Assembly: GCA_022925895.1 (NCBI GenBank)
Contig: JAKSYS010000389.1
Location: 1 to 58,152, forward strand
Source: Fragilaria crotonensis
Lineage: Eukaryota > Bacillariophyta > Fragilariophyceae > Fragilariales > Fragilariaceae
DNA: 58,152 nucleotides
Reading direction: 5' to 3'
A model generated the notes under the pieces. That model ran no database searches and had not been told where the DNA came from. It saw nothing but the letters and a program-made list of their open reading frames with translations. How positions within the stretch are numbered: the stretch's first letter is position 1; each line of letters opens with the position of its first letter. Below, piece after piece: positions 1 through 13,100 of the stretch. Position numbers and translations under genes: made by a program.

Positions 1-3000
1 GTTGTTGGAGTTGAAAACTCGTGCCGGCGGCTGTTGATGATGTGCATGCGTGCTGGCTTACACGAAACACTCCTGCAATCCCAAATATCTCGCTTGGCTC
101 GTATTAGTCTCACAAGTGATAATGGCAATCGACCCGATGCCAAATTGCAAGAGTGTCAGCGTTTGCTGCAGGAGGGCACAACGAAACTCGAAACTCAGAA
201 TGTGCTGGTCGGACTCGCGCACCTGTTGTTGCTGGACCAAAACTGGGAGTTGGCATGGCCCATGTTGCCCAACACAGAGGACTGGTGCAGCTTTGCACGT
301 TGCAGCCTTTGAAGGTGGGGAAAGAATTGTGCCAATGGGTTAGTACACAAATTTCGAAAGTTCAGGACGGACCCTCGCGAAATGTTGCATCCAGGTCGTC
401 TGACACCATGAGTGATGACGACCCAGTCAAAGAGAATGGCAACTGTCATCTGGAGACCGCGGAAGAAGTGTTCGAGTCCTGTTATTCAGCGCTGGTAGTA
501 TTGGGTCAATCTGGCTGCTCTCCAACAAACCAACACTCTATTCCGACCTTTGCCTCCTCATGCGGACGATGCTGCAAGCCAACGGTTCTGACAAGCTCAG
601 TCCTACAATATATAATCTCTTGAGGCTTGTTCTGGTCCCCACGCTCTCACTCTACCGCCGGACCCAAACTTCGCGACTGATTTGTGGTCTGTGCTCTCTA
701 TCCTTCCCTATTCCTCACGATATCAGTTGTACCGCGATTGAGAGGAGGCGGTTTTTGGAACGAGCTGGAATGGGATCAAAGCCTTTGTTGCAAGTCCAAT
801 GTGAGATGGAAGCCGGCAAGGCGCTCGCTACACATTGAAGCGACTTTCGAAAGATAACATTCGCGACATGGGTCGACAGGTTTCCAAAGTTACGCACTCC
901 AATCCGTTGGTGGTATTTAGCACGATATTGGGCCAGATTGAATCCTACGACAATCTGATTCAAATGATGGTTGAGACAATACGATTGGTCACACCTCTGA
1001 GTTTGGATGTTTTGGGGTACTGCGTATTAACGCGACTGAGTGGTGTTGGAGGTGTCAATCGAAGTCGTTTGAAAGGTACGAACAATTCTAATCCAAGGAG
1101 CAAAGTCCAAGGTCCTTCTTCCACCCCCCTACAACTACAAATGATGTCCTGATATACGATTGATTTTTGCTGCAGATGATGGTGTTAATGTATCGCAATG
1201 GCTGCAGTCGCTGGAGGCGTTCACTGGAGCTTTCTATCGAGCGTGTCCGGAGGTGGAGTTTCGTGGCATTTTATCGTATCTGGTGCATCGTTTAAAGACA
1301 GGGCATGTGTTGGAGCTGGGTGTCCTCAAGACATTGATTAAATCGGCCGGTGGATACAGTTTTGCCGATTACTCTCCCGCAGCATCGCTCTCGTCGTCAC
1401 AGTTGGAAGGTCGTGCGGGATCGCTGCTACTCAAGAGAGAGACCTTTGCGTTTGGTATTGTCGATAACTTTGACTTCCGTGCCTCAGACCGTGTCAGGTC
1501 AGTCCTGCAGGGAAATGATTTCGGCGTGACGATTCTCATCCTCTTGGCACAAACTCGCGTGCGTTTGCTGTTTGACTCGAAGGGTTCGAAGAAAAAGCAT
1601 GTCAAACTGGTCGCCAACCTTCTCGATACGTGCCAAGTTGTCATGTACATTCTATTAGAGTTCATCACTGACTCATCTATGTCCAAATTGGCGAAAAACA
1701 ATGGTAAGGTCTCTAAGGGCACAACGAACGCCATCGAGACGTATGCTTCTTCTCTTCCGTCCATCCACGAGCTTTTTGATGTTTTCAAACTCGATGCTGT
1801 GTCTGCCTGGATGCTTTGTCGGCCTATCTTTCGGGCCGTTCTAAGCGGCGAAACGAGCGAACACTTTGAACGCCACAAGGGTGACCGGAAGCAGAGCGCG
1901 CATGGTATGCTTCCGGAAGATGCTTGGAACCACATAACTCCAAATCTATTCGATACATTCTTTTCGTTCTCACTTTATGACATTCATTTTCCCGAGATCG
2001 CGTACAAGACCCAACTGACGAGATTGAACGACACTGAACAGCGGTTGACGAACAAGAAGAAGAATCACAAGTCAGGGGTTCATGGCCTTGAATTCACAGC
2101 CGAAGACGAAAGTGCCTTGGAACGGGTTAAGGCATCTGCCGATGCGCTTGCCGAGGACATGGAAAAACAAAAGAAGCATTGTCAATCGATTCGAAAGCAC
2201 ATCGCTGCGGATGCGAAGACTATGTTCCAGTCCAGGGAGGTGCCAGTTACTGCAATGCAGACCTTCATTACCTACTGTATATATCCTCGATGCAAATTGA
2301 ATCCTGACGAAGCCACTTACTGCGTGCGCTTCATCATGACACTGCACGCCTTGAAGACTCCTGGTTTCAGTACAATGAACTTTATCGATGAGTTTGTGAA
2401 GGTCCTTTCTGCCTGCTCTACTCTAGTACGGAGGATGAGGCGGCGTCAATTGGCATTCTTCTCCTTGAGTTGTGGAAAGTGGTCAGTAGATGGAGGTACG
2501 AAGAGGGCTCGTTTGAGAAGGAAGTAGCTGGAACACCTGGAGCAGTGATTGTGACTGAAAATGGGAATTGCTCTGTGTCATTTGAAGACTATAAAGTACT
2601 GTACAACAAGTGGCATGCCGCCATTGGTGAAGCAACAATTGGCTGCCTCGATTCAACGGAGTATATGCACGTACGATCCTCCTTTGTGGTGCTGAGTCGC
2701 ATTGTTGACGCATTTCCCACTCGACCGAAGCTGGGACAAACGCTGTTGGACGCTCTCGAACCCCTTCAAGATGAAACCTACCCTTTGCAAGATATTAAGA
2801 CAGCTGCACACGCCTATGGCACGTTGCTCATCAAAGCACGAGGCGATGGTGTTTGGAAAGAAGAAGATTCAGCAACAATTAAGGCTCGCGAAGAAAAAGA
2901 GAAGGCCGACATTGCGGCGAAGTTGAAAAGACGAGAAGAACAACTTGCCGATATGAAACGCGACATGGAAAAGATCGACGTGGAAATTGAGATTCTGGAA

Positions 3001-3539
3001 GAGAGATGACCGAGATACTCGACGTCGCGGTGCCCCAATAGACTCCAGAGGTGATACCAGGAGGGTAAGTCGATGGTTCCTTTCTTGAGCGCATCGACAC
3101 AAAGTACTCACACGTTGCCAAAGCCCATCTTTGAGCCTCCCGCCAAACCGCAATCTTCGTCGACGAACGTTTCTCGCCGGGACCCTGTCAACGACAACGG
3201 GGACAGAGGACGGCGTAGTGGACCAGAAGCGGACAGAGTTGTCACACGTAGCGACCGGCTGTCGGACAAGCAGCAGCAACAAGAAAGCCTGAAGGGCGCT
3301 GGGAACGTGGTCAGAAAGTGAGCGGGTCTGCCAAACGAGATCGCTCACCACCTCCTGCAGGAGAAACTCAACCTTCCTCGAAGCGACCTCGAACGGAAGG
3401 CCGTCCTCCCGCGGCAAGTGGACCAGTTGCCTTTGAACCACCGGTGCGAAGTGGCCAGCGCGGAGGAGTTCCTGCAAATCAGCAGCCACAACGGGCGGAC
3501 AGAGGCGGGTTCACTCGCAGAAGTACAACTCGTAGATAG
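1..3539 (+). CDS. THOC2: THO complex subunit 2 (THOC2/Tho2), 5' partial, several frame breaks
   Basis: Scaffold subunit of the nuclear THO/TREX complex, which couples transcription to mRNA packaging and export. The frame is open from base 1, so the N-terminus lies outside the window. Recognisable THOC2 blocks in order are: LPYSSRYQLYRDWEEAVFG (about 705-760), KRLSKDNIRDMGRQ and SHSNPLVVFSTILGQ (about 838-930), DDGVNVSQWLQSLEAF (1176 on), a long uninterrupted part to 2415 including SLYDIHFPEIAYKTQL and ITYCIYPRCKLNPDEATYC (Tharp domain), then LHALKTPGFSTMNF. The C-terminal tail is charged (coiled coil with KRREEQLADMKRDME, then RG/Pro-rich), as is usual for the family. A GT-AG intron lies at 1076-1175 and a probable one starts at about 3066. 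The frame changes near 300, 505, 645, 735 (TGA), 780, 828, 2415, 3003 and 3315 without splice borders. Identity is secure; whether this copy is functional is not. Confidence 0.88.
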
Positions 3540-3709
3540 TAGTTGCTAGTTGTAAAGGTGACGATCCAATGACTCTGCGGTGATGTGACAGGTTGTCGTA
3601 ACATTGTCGCTTGTGCGTAGACGCGGGACGCGGGTACTACTGTTCTGCGCATCTTACTGAGGTCGCTTCAGGGACAGTTTTTCGCGTTGGCAACTCAGAA
3701 CGGCGCTCT

Positions 3710-4260
3710 TCACCTATTAGAAAAACACACGTGTTCGTGTAAGGTCCTACGCACATAAGTCATAAATCTTGTTGGGATAATACCTAGGTGGTGATTTGGA
3801 TTACACCGTTGTTGAGCCTGGTAGCTTTGAGTCAGGAGAGAATTAATGCTTGCTGATCCGCAGCCCAAAGCATTCCATTCAGCGGCGACTTGAAGGGTGC
3901 CAATAAAACAACGAGCGATGATCTTCGCCGCAGCAGCACTGGCGATTTTGCCATCTGGTTGACGCCTTCCTCCTATCCTGGTGTGTGCCTGGCAATATGA
4001 GTCGCCTTTACCAATGACCTCTGCCTCGAATAAAAAATCTTCACTAGTCACTGCAAATCTTCTCTCCGACCAGTTGAAAGAATCGTTTTCTGCTGCTGAG
4101 GTGTTGAGTCAAAATACCATCGAGTCTTCCATCCGGTGTTCCTGAATACACAGCTGTAGCGATAAATGTTGAAAGTACCCGTCAGATCAGACTCTGCCGA
4201 CCTACAACCAATCCAGTGTCCGTGTTGCCTTTCTCGTAGATTTGACGACACTACTACCAA
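3710..4260 (-). CDS. Hypothetical, doubtful open frames between THOC2 and the YIPF gene
   Basis: Two overlapping minus-strand frames, 70 aa (4048-4260) and 113 aa (3710-4051), together could encode a protein of about 180 aa if one frameshift near 4050 is allowed, as is needed in most genes of this window. The second has an Ala-rich stretch (GKIASAAAAKIIARCFIG). I recognise no family, signal peptide or membrane segment. The rest of 3540-4392 shows nothing else. They may simply be spurious frames in a convergent intergenic spacer. Confidence 0.2.
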
Positions 4261-4392
4261 AATACGCTTGACGAAAGTTTACTGATTCATAGTTTTATAT
4301 CTCATATTTCCCATCACTCACTCACACAAATGCTCACAGTCACGAGCCACCGTGGAATGATTTTGTGCGATTCGTCGCCAATCTCAGCTAAA

Positions 4393-5429
4393 TTACTCGT
4401 AAAAGACAATTTTGAGAACCAGCAAAAAGATGAGGTGTGAAGCAATGACCGCCAACAATATTGGACCGGCCTTGTTGGCAGTCGAATCGGCTGCCAATAG
4501 GGGAGCCGCAACATTACGCACTACCAACAATCCCGACATGGCCGTCGCTACCGTCAAACAGATCCACATCCATGGATGCCAGGGGATGAGGCAAAGAATA
4601 GTTGCGGGTAGATAGGCAACCATGGAGTATCCGTAGAGACAGATCCAATCTACCAACATGAGTGCTTGCATTCCCACGCACTGTGTAACAAGCCACCAAA
4701 GTGCAGGGGCTCCAAAGACAAAACCAAAGCAGACTGACATGGCGCGAACCAAGTGACCAACGTCGTACTCGAATTCATCCAAGTTGTCGGCGCGAAGGTA
4801 CGCAGATAGATTTGACGTGAGCTGATCCAAGAAGTTATACACGTTGTGAGCGTAAAGGGATAAAGTATTTCCATTCATCATCGGTCAGACGTTGAACGTT
4901 GAATGGTTGCACTTCTAAATAACACAGAACTCAAAGTATACTTACAGCAACGAAAAAGACGAGTGTCATGGTGATCCACAGTGGTCCATACAGATCCGGT
5001 CCTTTCAAAGTCTCTGTGTGGCATACGCCCACAACTTCGCTTCGAAATTTGTCGGGTAAATAAAAGAGCTTCACGCCCCCAACAGTCTGTCTCAATATCG
5101 TTGGTATCCACGTCAAAATAAGCAGTGTAGGTGCTCATGCGAAGGCATGAAACACATGCTTCCCAACGCGACTGAGGTGGTGCTAGAGTCGTCGCTCCCG
5201 TATTCATGGAACCGGATGGGAGGGATGGAGTTGACATACTTGGATTTGTTGTTGCATAGGGGTACGGATCACAAGGTGCAGGCATCGACGTCTGTGGCGG
5301 CTGTGCAAACGCTGGCGTCGGCCCTGATGTCGGGTAGTAGTTGTCGTTGCTGTCGTTGTTGCTTTGCTGTTGCGAACGAAAAGGATTTGGAGGAAAGCCC
5401 CCGTCGTCGCCTTCTGATGAGTTCATCAT
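4393..5429 (-). CDS. Yip1-domain Golgi membrane protein, YIPF1/YIPF2-like
   Basis: YIPF proteins are multi-spanning Golgi membrane proteins that bind Rab GTPases in vesicle traffic. The start MMNSSEGDD at 5429 opens a Pro/Ser/Asn-rich cytosolic tail. It is followed by the family hallmarks YTAYFDVDTNDI and GPDLYGPLWITMTLVFF (the conserved 'PDLYGPFWI' box and first membrane helix), then an acidic segment EFEYDVGHLVRA and four more hydrophobic helices ending LIFLLVLKIVFYE at 4393. A minus-strand GTAAGT donor follows VAVSI near 4940, marking an intron of roughly 35-60 bp; the acceptor is uncertain. One frame break lies near 5100 (DTND to GVKLFYLP) and another near 4880. YIPF1/2 fits better than YIPF3-7 because of the FDVDT and PDLYGP motifs. 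Confidence 0.8.
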
Positions 5430-5955
5430 GGTCAGTGGTAAGTCAGTCTTCAGTCTGAGCACCAGCAACTCGAGATGAGCACACGAGCCGAAGGAATCGA
5501 GGCACAATTACAGGCACGAGACAAGATCTTGGATGCCAGTGTGCCTGTGTGCCCTTGTTGAACGCGCGTTCTCTAAACGACAGTACAAAAGTACTCGTAC
5601 TCGTACTCCGGTACCACACGCAATTCCGAAAACAGGGTTACGTGTCGCACGTGGCATACTGGCGTAGTGTTACTACGATGAGTGCACAAGGCGGCGTATG
5701 GCGTGTTTTGCACGAAGTGTATAGAGCAGATCGCAAGTGAATGCAAAACGACGCTTCCACACTTCGGCTTCCTGTCCTGTTGGTGCTGTGGTATTTGTAC
5801 TTGTTGACACAATAAACCAAACTTTCTGAAAGCCTAGCAGCAATGGTCGAGCCAACACCGCTGGTGAGTAAGCCATGAGTGCATACCACTCAGGGTGCAC
5901 GCATGCTTATACGTCTATGTTCCTGCTAATGTGATTAGAGTGTGATCACGTCTAA
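5430..5955. other. Divergent intergenic region with GTAC-type repeats
   Basis: This spacer separates the diverging YIPF and UBX genes, so both promoters should lie here. A run of alternating GTACT/CGTAC units sits at 5583-5612. Small open frames on both strands have no recognisable content. No clear TATA box or other site can be assigned. Confidence 0.4.
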
Positions 5956-7053
5956 CACCGCTTTCCCAAATCAAACCAGAGCCGACGATCGTCGTGGACG
6001 AACCTACTATCTCTCATAATCCGTATTATTCTTTGGCCTTTTGATCGTTTCCTCAATCTCCTATTTCCCCTTCATCCATTTGACGGTCTATCTTCATCTG
6101 TCACCAGCAAGGCAGCCGAAGCCTTTTCTGCCTACTTACTCGGCCTCGTTCCGACCGTGTCGCAACTTCCTTGGGCACCACTGGGTTTCATCGCCTGCAA
6201 GAACGAAGCCTTGCACAAGAATGCTCTCCTCTTGGTATATTTGCATTCCCCGCTGCACAGAGACGCCGTGGGTGTGGCAGAAAAAATGTGTCGGGACGAA
6301 ATTGTTGCCATTTTGTCACAACCCCATTTAGTGTCGTTGGGGGTGAGTATACACTCGGGACAAGGGGAGCAATTGGCACAATTGTTGGAAGCTACCGCAT
6401 ACCCACTTTTGGCAGTACTGCAGCCCACGAGGGGAGCAATTCGATGGAACTTATTCTCAAAATTCAGGGCCCAGCGTTGGTCAAACTCAGTGTCGGGGGG
6501 TTGATGGGATTGCTGCAGGCCAGTTTGCAGAGTCATGAACAGGCTCTTGCAGAGATGGAAGTCAGACGAATTCAGCGTGAACAAGAAAATCAATTGCGAG
6601 CAGAACAAGATGCAGAATACCAAGCGACGCTCAGAGCGGATCAAGAGCGTCAACGAGCTCAAGAAGAAGCACGACTGCAACTTTTACGAGAGGCTCAAGA
6701 ACAAGAGGCTGTCATTCTGCTGGAGGAAAGCTGTTAAGGAGAGCCGACTGGATAGTGCGCGCAAGTTGCTAAAGGATGAACCTGTTACTGGTGACATTGC
6801 GCAGATTCGGTTTGTTTTGCCATCGGGACGCAAACTGGTGCGCAAGTTTGGAGCCGATGAAACCATTTCAGTCTTGAGGGCGTACTTGACAGTGTTCTTT
6901 CATGATAACGAGTTTCCGGAAATGCCAAACATAGGCCTGTCTACTAGCTTTCCAAAGAAAACGTTCAATGACGAATCTGACGAAAGCCGAACTCTACAAG
7001 ATGCTGGACTAACGCCTCAAGCCGTCTTGATGGTGCAAGATTTGGATGCATAG
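5956..7053 (+). CDS. UBX-domain protein, FAF2/UBXD8 (Ubx2)-like ERAD factor
   Basis: FAF2/Ubx2 proteins sit in the ER or lipid-droplet membrane by a hydrophobic hairpin and recruit p97/CDC48 for ER-associated degradation. Here a hydrophobic stretch (LLSLIIRIILWPFDRF, about 6004-6050) precedes the UAS thioredoxin-like domain (NALLLVYLHSPLHRDAVG, then YPLLAVLQP, about 6215-6430). Next is the typical Glu/Arg/Gln coiled coil with YQATLRADQERQRAQEEA (about 6615-6690) and a C-terminal UBX domain starting IRFVLPSGRKLVRKFGADE (6804 on) and ending at 7053. Frame breaks lie near 6425 (CAGCCCACGAGG, probably a lost C) and near 6720. No convincing ATG is visible upstream of the hairpin in the right frame, so the true start is unknown and an upstream intron or indel is likely. 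Confidence 0.8.
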
Positions 7054-7121
7054 TCAAACACGAGCATACTAGTATGTTCATTCAAAAATAGATTATGAAT
7101 GCGCTGTCATGAACATCTTGC

Positions 7122-10100
7122 TTATTTCGATTCACTCAACCTTGCTGCCTCATCCCTGGCCTTCTTTCGTTCGGCAATGCCAGCCTGCAGTTGTGCACGC
7201 CTTGCCTCGATAGAAGCGCGACGTTCGGCAGCATGTACGCCCGCCCCGCTGGCGTCGCTTTCACTGCCTGGACTTCGACCCACAGCGATTCTCTCGCGCA
7301 ACACCAGACTCTTCATGCGAGTGGAATGTGCGGGGACTAGATCCGTCGAGTCTTTATCCAAGCTATTTCCTGATGCGCTGGTCTCGTTAGAGGAATCAGC
7401 AGTGGTTGAATCCAAAGATCCCCGGAGGTCATTTCTTCCTGTTGCGACTCTCTCGATTGACGAATAACTCATTTCACGACCAGAATCAGAAGGGAGTGGA
7501 TCGGTCCGATCATCTTCGCTCCTTTTCAAATCTGTAGTGCTTTCCTGTAATTCAAGGCCTTTTCTGCTGTCGCTATCAGCTGGTGTTGGATGGTCCGACA
7601 CTTCGACATCGCTGATCCCAGATGCGATAGTTTCACGTGACGGGCGGCCTTTTCTGACCGTGGCAAGGACGGGAAACAAATCTGTGGAGTCATCATCGTC
7701 ACTTTTTACTTCTGCAATTTTCTCATGCACGTCGTCGGGTTTTCTGACAGATAGAAATGGAAGGGTCAGATCGATCGACTCGTCGAGATCATTCAGTTCT
7801 ATAATTGCATCGCGCGATGGCGCAGACAACTCCACAGCATCCATTGATCTGGCGGGTGTTCTTGTGCGCAGAGATAAGTTGCGTCGGCGAAGGAAATCAG
7901 CTGGCGCTGAATGGACAATCTCCTCGGCATCACTTGCTGTGGCTGCAATTCGCTCGCGTAGTGGAAGGCTTCTTCTACGAGTGGATTGCACGTACGTAAG
8001 GGCAGCCGGTTCCTCAAGATCGCTTGTTCTTGCTGCTGTTCTCGTGCGCCACGAAAGGCTTCTCCTACGAGTGGTATCCTGGGAGAAAATTCTGCTACAT
8101 CCTCGACATCACTCGTTCTTGCTGCAATTCTCTCACGCCACGGCATGCTTCTTCGAATAGTATCCACCGGACGCGAATCGACCTGTTCCTCGGCATCATT
8201 CGTTCTTGATGCGATTCTCTCACGCCATCTTCCGTGACCAGAGTTGGCATTGATTGGATCGTCAGATTCCTTCACGTCATTCCCAATTACGTACATTCTC
8301 TCACGCGCTCGACGGCTCGTTCTGTATATCGATTCGTCACGGGGTGGATCGCTCACCTCTTCGATATCATTCGCGCTTGAACCGACGCCCTCCGACGAAA
8401 GATCGGGTGCCTCTGAACCAGCAGGCTCGTCGGTGACTTTCTTGCGCCATGGATGGCTTCTCCTGCTAGACGAACCGACTGAAGAAGGATCAGTGGACTC
8501 CTGTGCACCTGCTTCCATCTTTCCCTTACCGGTTGGATCACTAGACATATCGTGAGGCAACTCTTCATTAACTGTTGCGGTTCTCTCCGCTGACAGCGCT
8601 CTGTCGCCCTCTACGATAGGAACGGGGGAAACATTAGTAGGTAAATCCACAGCAGGCGTCTCGGCAACTGAATCGCATTCGTCGCCTTGCGGACTGTTGG
8701 TGCTGACAGGCAACAGTGCGCCGCCTGTGGTCATGTTCGTGGCCTTTTCCATAGAGCTAACGTCAGTGCCATGTTCGATTAAGGAAAATTTGGTGGCTTC
8801 TCGACTTGTCATGCCGATAGGAAGTGAGGAACTTGATCTTGTTTGCAATCTTCGTTGCCGAAGCGCTTCGACACTCCCCCTCCCATGAGACGGCTGATCA
8901 TCGGCTGACATGATCGGAGCATTCGTCACCTCCGAGCTCGACAACTCCAGCGGCATCTCGTTCCATCGTGGTCGAACCCTTGTCCGTGTCAGTAAACCTC
9001 GTGTCGACTTCGCGGCGGACCTGTCGTCCGTTCTTGACTGGGACAGCGAAGAAAGGATTTCCACAGCTGCCGAACGTGCCCTCCAGGGTTTAGATTCTCC
9101 TAATTCTGCTTGTGTAAAAGTTGCGCCATCGACTCCCGGAGACGAGGACTTGTTCGACCTATCAGTAAGTACCTGCTCGGACATTGTCGTCAATGCCGTG
9201 TCCGTGATTCCTTCCCAGTGGCGGCAATATGCGGAGCTCACTCAACTCACGCGTCCTCCAGGGTCTTGCTACACTCGCAGACGTTCTTGCACCACCCCGC
9301 TTGAACTTTGGTCCGTAGACGGAATCTCTGCCTTCTTATTCTCATACAACCGTCCGCCAGAACTACCATCTTGCTCGGTAGAAGGAATGGCAGATATGGT
9401 CAAAGATTCGTCATACTTTGCGCGAAACCCAAAGTCTGTAGCTGTGAGCGCTCGATCCTGGCATGAATTTAAAGCATTGTGCGAGGAATTTGCGTTGCCC
9501 CGTCTTTCCGCCGTATTGTTCCTAGGCTTTGGAAGGTCTTGACACACTTCGCCGTCATACTCACATGGCACGTCCTTCCCATCAACTAACCCCGGAAATT
9601 TTATCGATTTGGAGGCAGAAAGAATTGTATTGGAATCGATATCACCAGGACTGTGATCCGAAGGAGAAACTCCCATTAATTCACGGTTGATGATACCTGA
9701 CACTTCATACGGCTGACGGATCGAAGGCGCACGGTCGCCACTTCCATCTGTTTGAATGCTATCTTTAACGTCGTTTCCGACACATTCTTCTTCCCTTTCT
9801 CGGTGGAAGGACCCGCAACGAAATTTTGCTCAGGCAGAGTGGTCGTCGCCGCTCCCGCCGTATTGCAGTTCCGCGTCGTTTTGGATATTGATGCCATTTC
9901 GCTTTCATTCACCACCTCGACGACTTCTTGTGCCAACTTATTGCGCACCCTCTTTTCTATTTCTTTTTCTTGATAAGCTTTCTTGATGCCTCAGGATATC
10001 GCACACCCAATTCGTTGATAGTGCACATATTTCGATTGTGCAGTTCGTCAATGAGCTCCCGAAGTTGAGTAACTTCGGCTTTCACCTCAGTATCATTTGC

Positions 10101-13100
10101 GTCCAATTCTCTGAGGCGTGACTCGATGCCAGTGAAGAAATGCTCAGCGTGCTCCCAAACTTCTTCACAGAGCCCCAGCTCTATTGGGGAACGATCATCA
10201 AGCCGAGCGGCATTTGAGTCCCTGTTACCTGTTAATTGCATTCCAGATCTCTCCGCGAGTGGCGGCAACGCAAGTTTCAGTTCGTGGACAGCGGCGGCGA
10301 AAGACCCGATTTCAATACGTCGTTGCATATCAGTGAATCTCGCCTTCTCGCGGCGAAGACGATCTTCAATCCACGCTTCCTGTTGAGATTCCATTCGATC
10401 CATGATTCTATCCATGGCATCACAGCTATCGCATGCAAGGGCTACCTGCAAGATCCTCCCTTTGTAGTGCTTCTCTATTGGTTCCCTTCTTCTGAATGCC
10501 TTCTCCCGGGAAGCTTCTTTTGTGGCAAGCACGTCCATCCCGCTATCATGTCTCCGGGCCGAAGTGCTATGTTTGTCAGCAAATACATCTCCATCAGGAA
10601 AGCCGTAATCGACTCCGTAATCAAACATTTTGTCAGCCTTAACAGGGCACTGTTTACCGATCAAGGGGCATCCCTTTGTCGGGTCTGCACGTGTGGCGTA
10701 AATGTGACGATCTGGCGCTCCGAATTCTTGACAATGACGATCGAAAGCGAACAACGCCTCTTTAAACTCCTGCTTCAGCATTCGGAACCACGCCCACTTG
10801 CGGGATGCAGCGGGTTCATCGGCCGCCGCTCGCCATCTCATAGCCACACCTTTCAAATGAAAGTATACCGCACGCCGCTCTGATAGAGTCAAGCCTACTG
10901 ATTGCAGATTCTCCAACGTCGTGGGGTGCATGCGGAATACAACATCAGGATGTGCACGCAAAAGCTGCAGGATCGCTGTTTGTTTGAATTTCTTGGCAAT
11001 TCTTCTCGGGAGGAGTTTGCCATTTGGCGTCGTTTCAATTGTCAACTGGTCCTCGTTCAACATCTCGATATTCACCGGCATATGACGACGAATCCGACGC
11101 AAAGCGTCAAGGTTCTCTGCAGCATTCTCCGCTTCCCACTTTTCCTCAGCCTTGACCCAAGTGCCACCCGTGACCAGAGAAGGTTGGTATTTCAGCAGTT
11201 CCTTTTCCAACAATTTTATCTCGGAATTGTGTTCCTCCAGCTTCGTTACTGTCGATCGACTGGTGTTTTTCGATTTTAGCTCTTCGATTTTTTTGGAGAT
11301 TCGTTCGACGGCTCCTTCGCTTCCTCGAAGGGAATGTGCTCAGGTAATGGTTTTCCACTCTGAAAAGTTCCTTTCCAGCTTAATTCGCTTCCTTTCGTTG
11401 ACTTCTGAGCTGCCTCAGCAGAGATTTCGTTTCAGGGTGATGTCGGAATCAGCCATCATACTTCGTATAAGGAGTATACGAGGTGCCTCCTTCATGATGT
11501 CTTCACTGACGAGAATGTCAGGGCTCAAGCTTTGCAGTTTGAGCTCCTCGGTGGTGGCTCGACTGATAGCTTTGAATGCGTCTAGCTGGCACTGAAGGGA
11601 GCGGGCTTTCATGGCTAGGTGGGAGAACCTCCAAAGAATGATGCAACTTCTCTTTCGGATAGATTTCCATCTTCTAGCATCTTATTGCGCACTTCGAGGA
11701 ATTGTACATCAATAGACCTCCCAATGTGCTTCATAGTATCGAATTCGTCCTGCGACGGCAATAAGTGATCAATATCCGCCATGGCTGAGTGATATTCCTT
11801 GAACACACTGTTGACACTTGCTTGGTTCAAACGCCACCTCAAATCTCTTTTAGAAAGGTCTGAAATCAATGCTTCCTTCTTTAGCTCAGAGGCTTTTGGA
11901 GGAAGCGGGAAAGGCTCATCAATCTCAACGTCCTCAAATCTTGTATCCTTGCTTGCGCATTCTTCGTGAGGATTTTGGTTCACGTCGGTATCAACTTCCG
12001 AAGCATGAGACTTCCCAATTGATGACAACGAGTTTGCAAACACATGCTTTGTACTCAAGACTCCAGATGTACCGAGGGACCTGTTCTGTCTTTCACCCTT
12101 TTCTTTCCAACCTAAGGGGGCGTCGCTGTCGACTGCTTCCTGTGGTAATGCAAATCTTGACAAAGACTTCATTTGCCAATCCGACACGACTCTGCCACGC
12201 GAGCCTAAGTCCGAAGAAATAGAGCCTGCAGAAGAACTGAGAACTCCATGCGTGGAATCGGAGGTCAAACCTGACCTTCCCCTCTTGTCTGAGGGAATGG
12301 AATTGAGGTGCTTGAAAGCTCCTCTGTGGTCCATCAATAGATCCTGTTCCAACTACTCCGTTATTGTGATTTTCATGCTCTTTCCCGTCCCTCTCCATGA
12401 GACGGGCCTCCTTAACTTGGGACACGCGAACTTCGCCAGCAAGGATTTCTAAATCGTCTAGAGCGTCTGCCATTTTGTCGTCGTCGAGCACTTCAACGCT
12501 CTCCTCTTCCTTCGAAAAGAAAAACCACGAGGCTTTTTTCTTTTTCTTTTCCTCTTCTAGACGTATGTCTTCTTGTTGTCGTAAACACTCTTCCTCCTCA
12601 CAATGTTTCCTAAATCTTGCTTCATCCTCATCGTTTCGAATTAGGGCGTAGGGCTGAGCCAGGTCACCGTCGTTATCAAGTGGGTCGTCTTTGCGCGCAG
12701 GCGCCCCGAAGAACCATCCCAATTTATGATCGTCTGTCTGTTTCTCTTTCCGTATTTCTTCCGCTTCTCCACGCGAAACGATCTCGGTTTTTCTATCGAT
12801 ACATTTCGAGACGGCCAATGGGGCATCTCCGCCAGTGAAGTCTAGGCACTTCACTTGCATTCCAGTCAGCGCCTGCAACTCTTTGATCGCATCTTGTATA
12901 ACCTGTGGATTTGAATGTGGCAACGCTTCCTCCTCCATGACGACCCTACCAGTTGTTTGCTCAGAGTTCTTCGTTTCCGATTGATGATGCGGAGGAACAA
13001 ACTGCTTGGACTGAGCGACACAGTCGGCATCATCGTCACTGCCCCACCCGCGAAAAACGTATTGTTCTACATCCGCCTTTTGTTCTTCAGTCAACGCCAA

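Noticed and set aside
1-3539. Reading the THOC2 breaks as extra short introns or recoded TGA codons
   Set aside because: Most junctions need only one- or two-base shifts, lack GT-AG borders, and similar shifts occur in unrelated genes.
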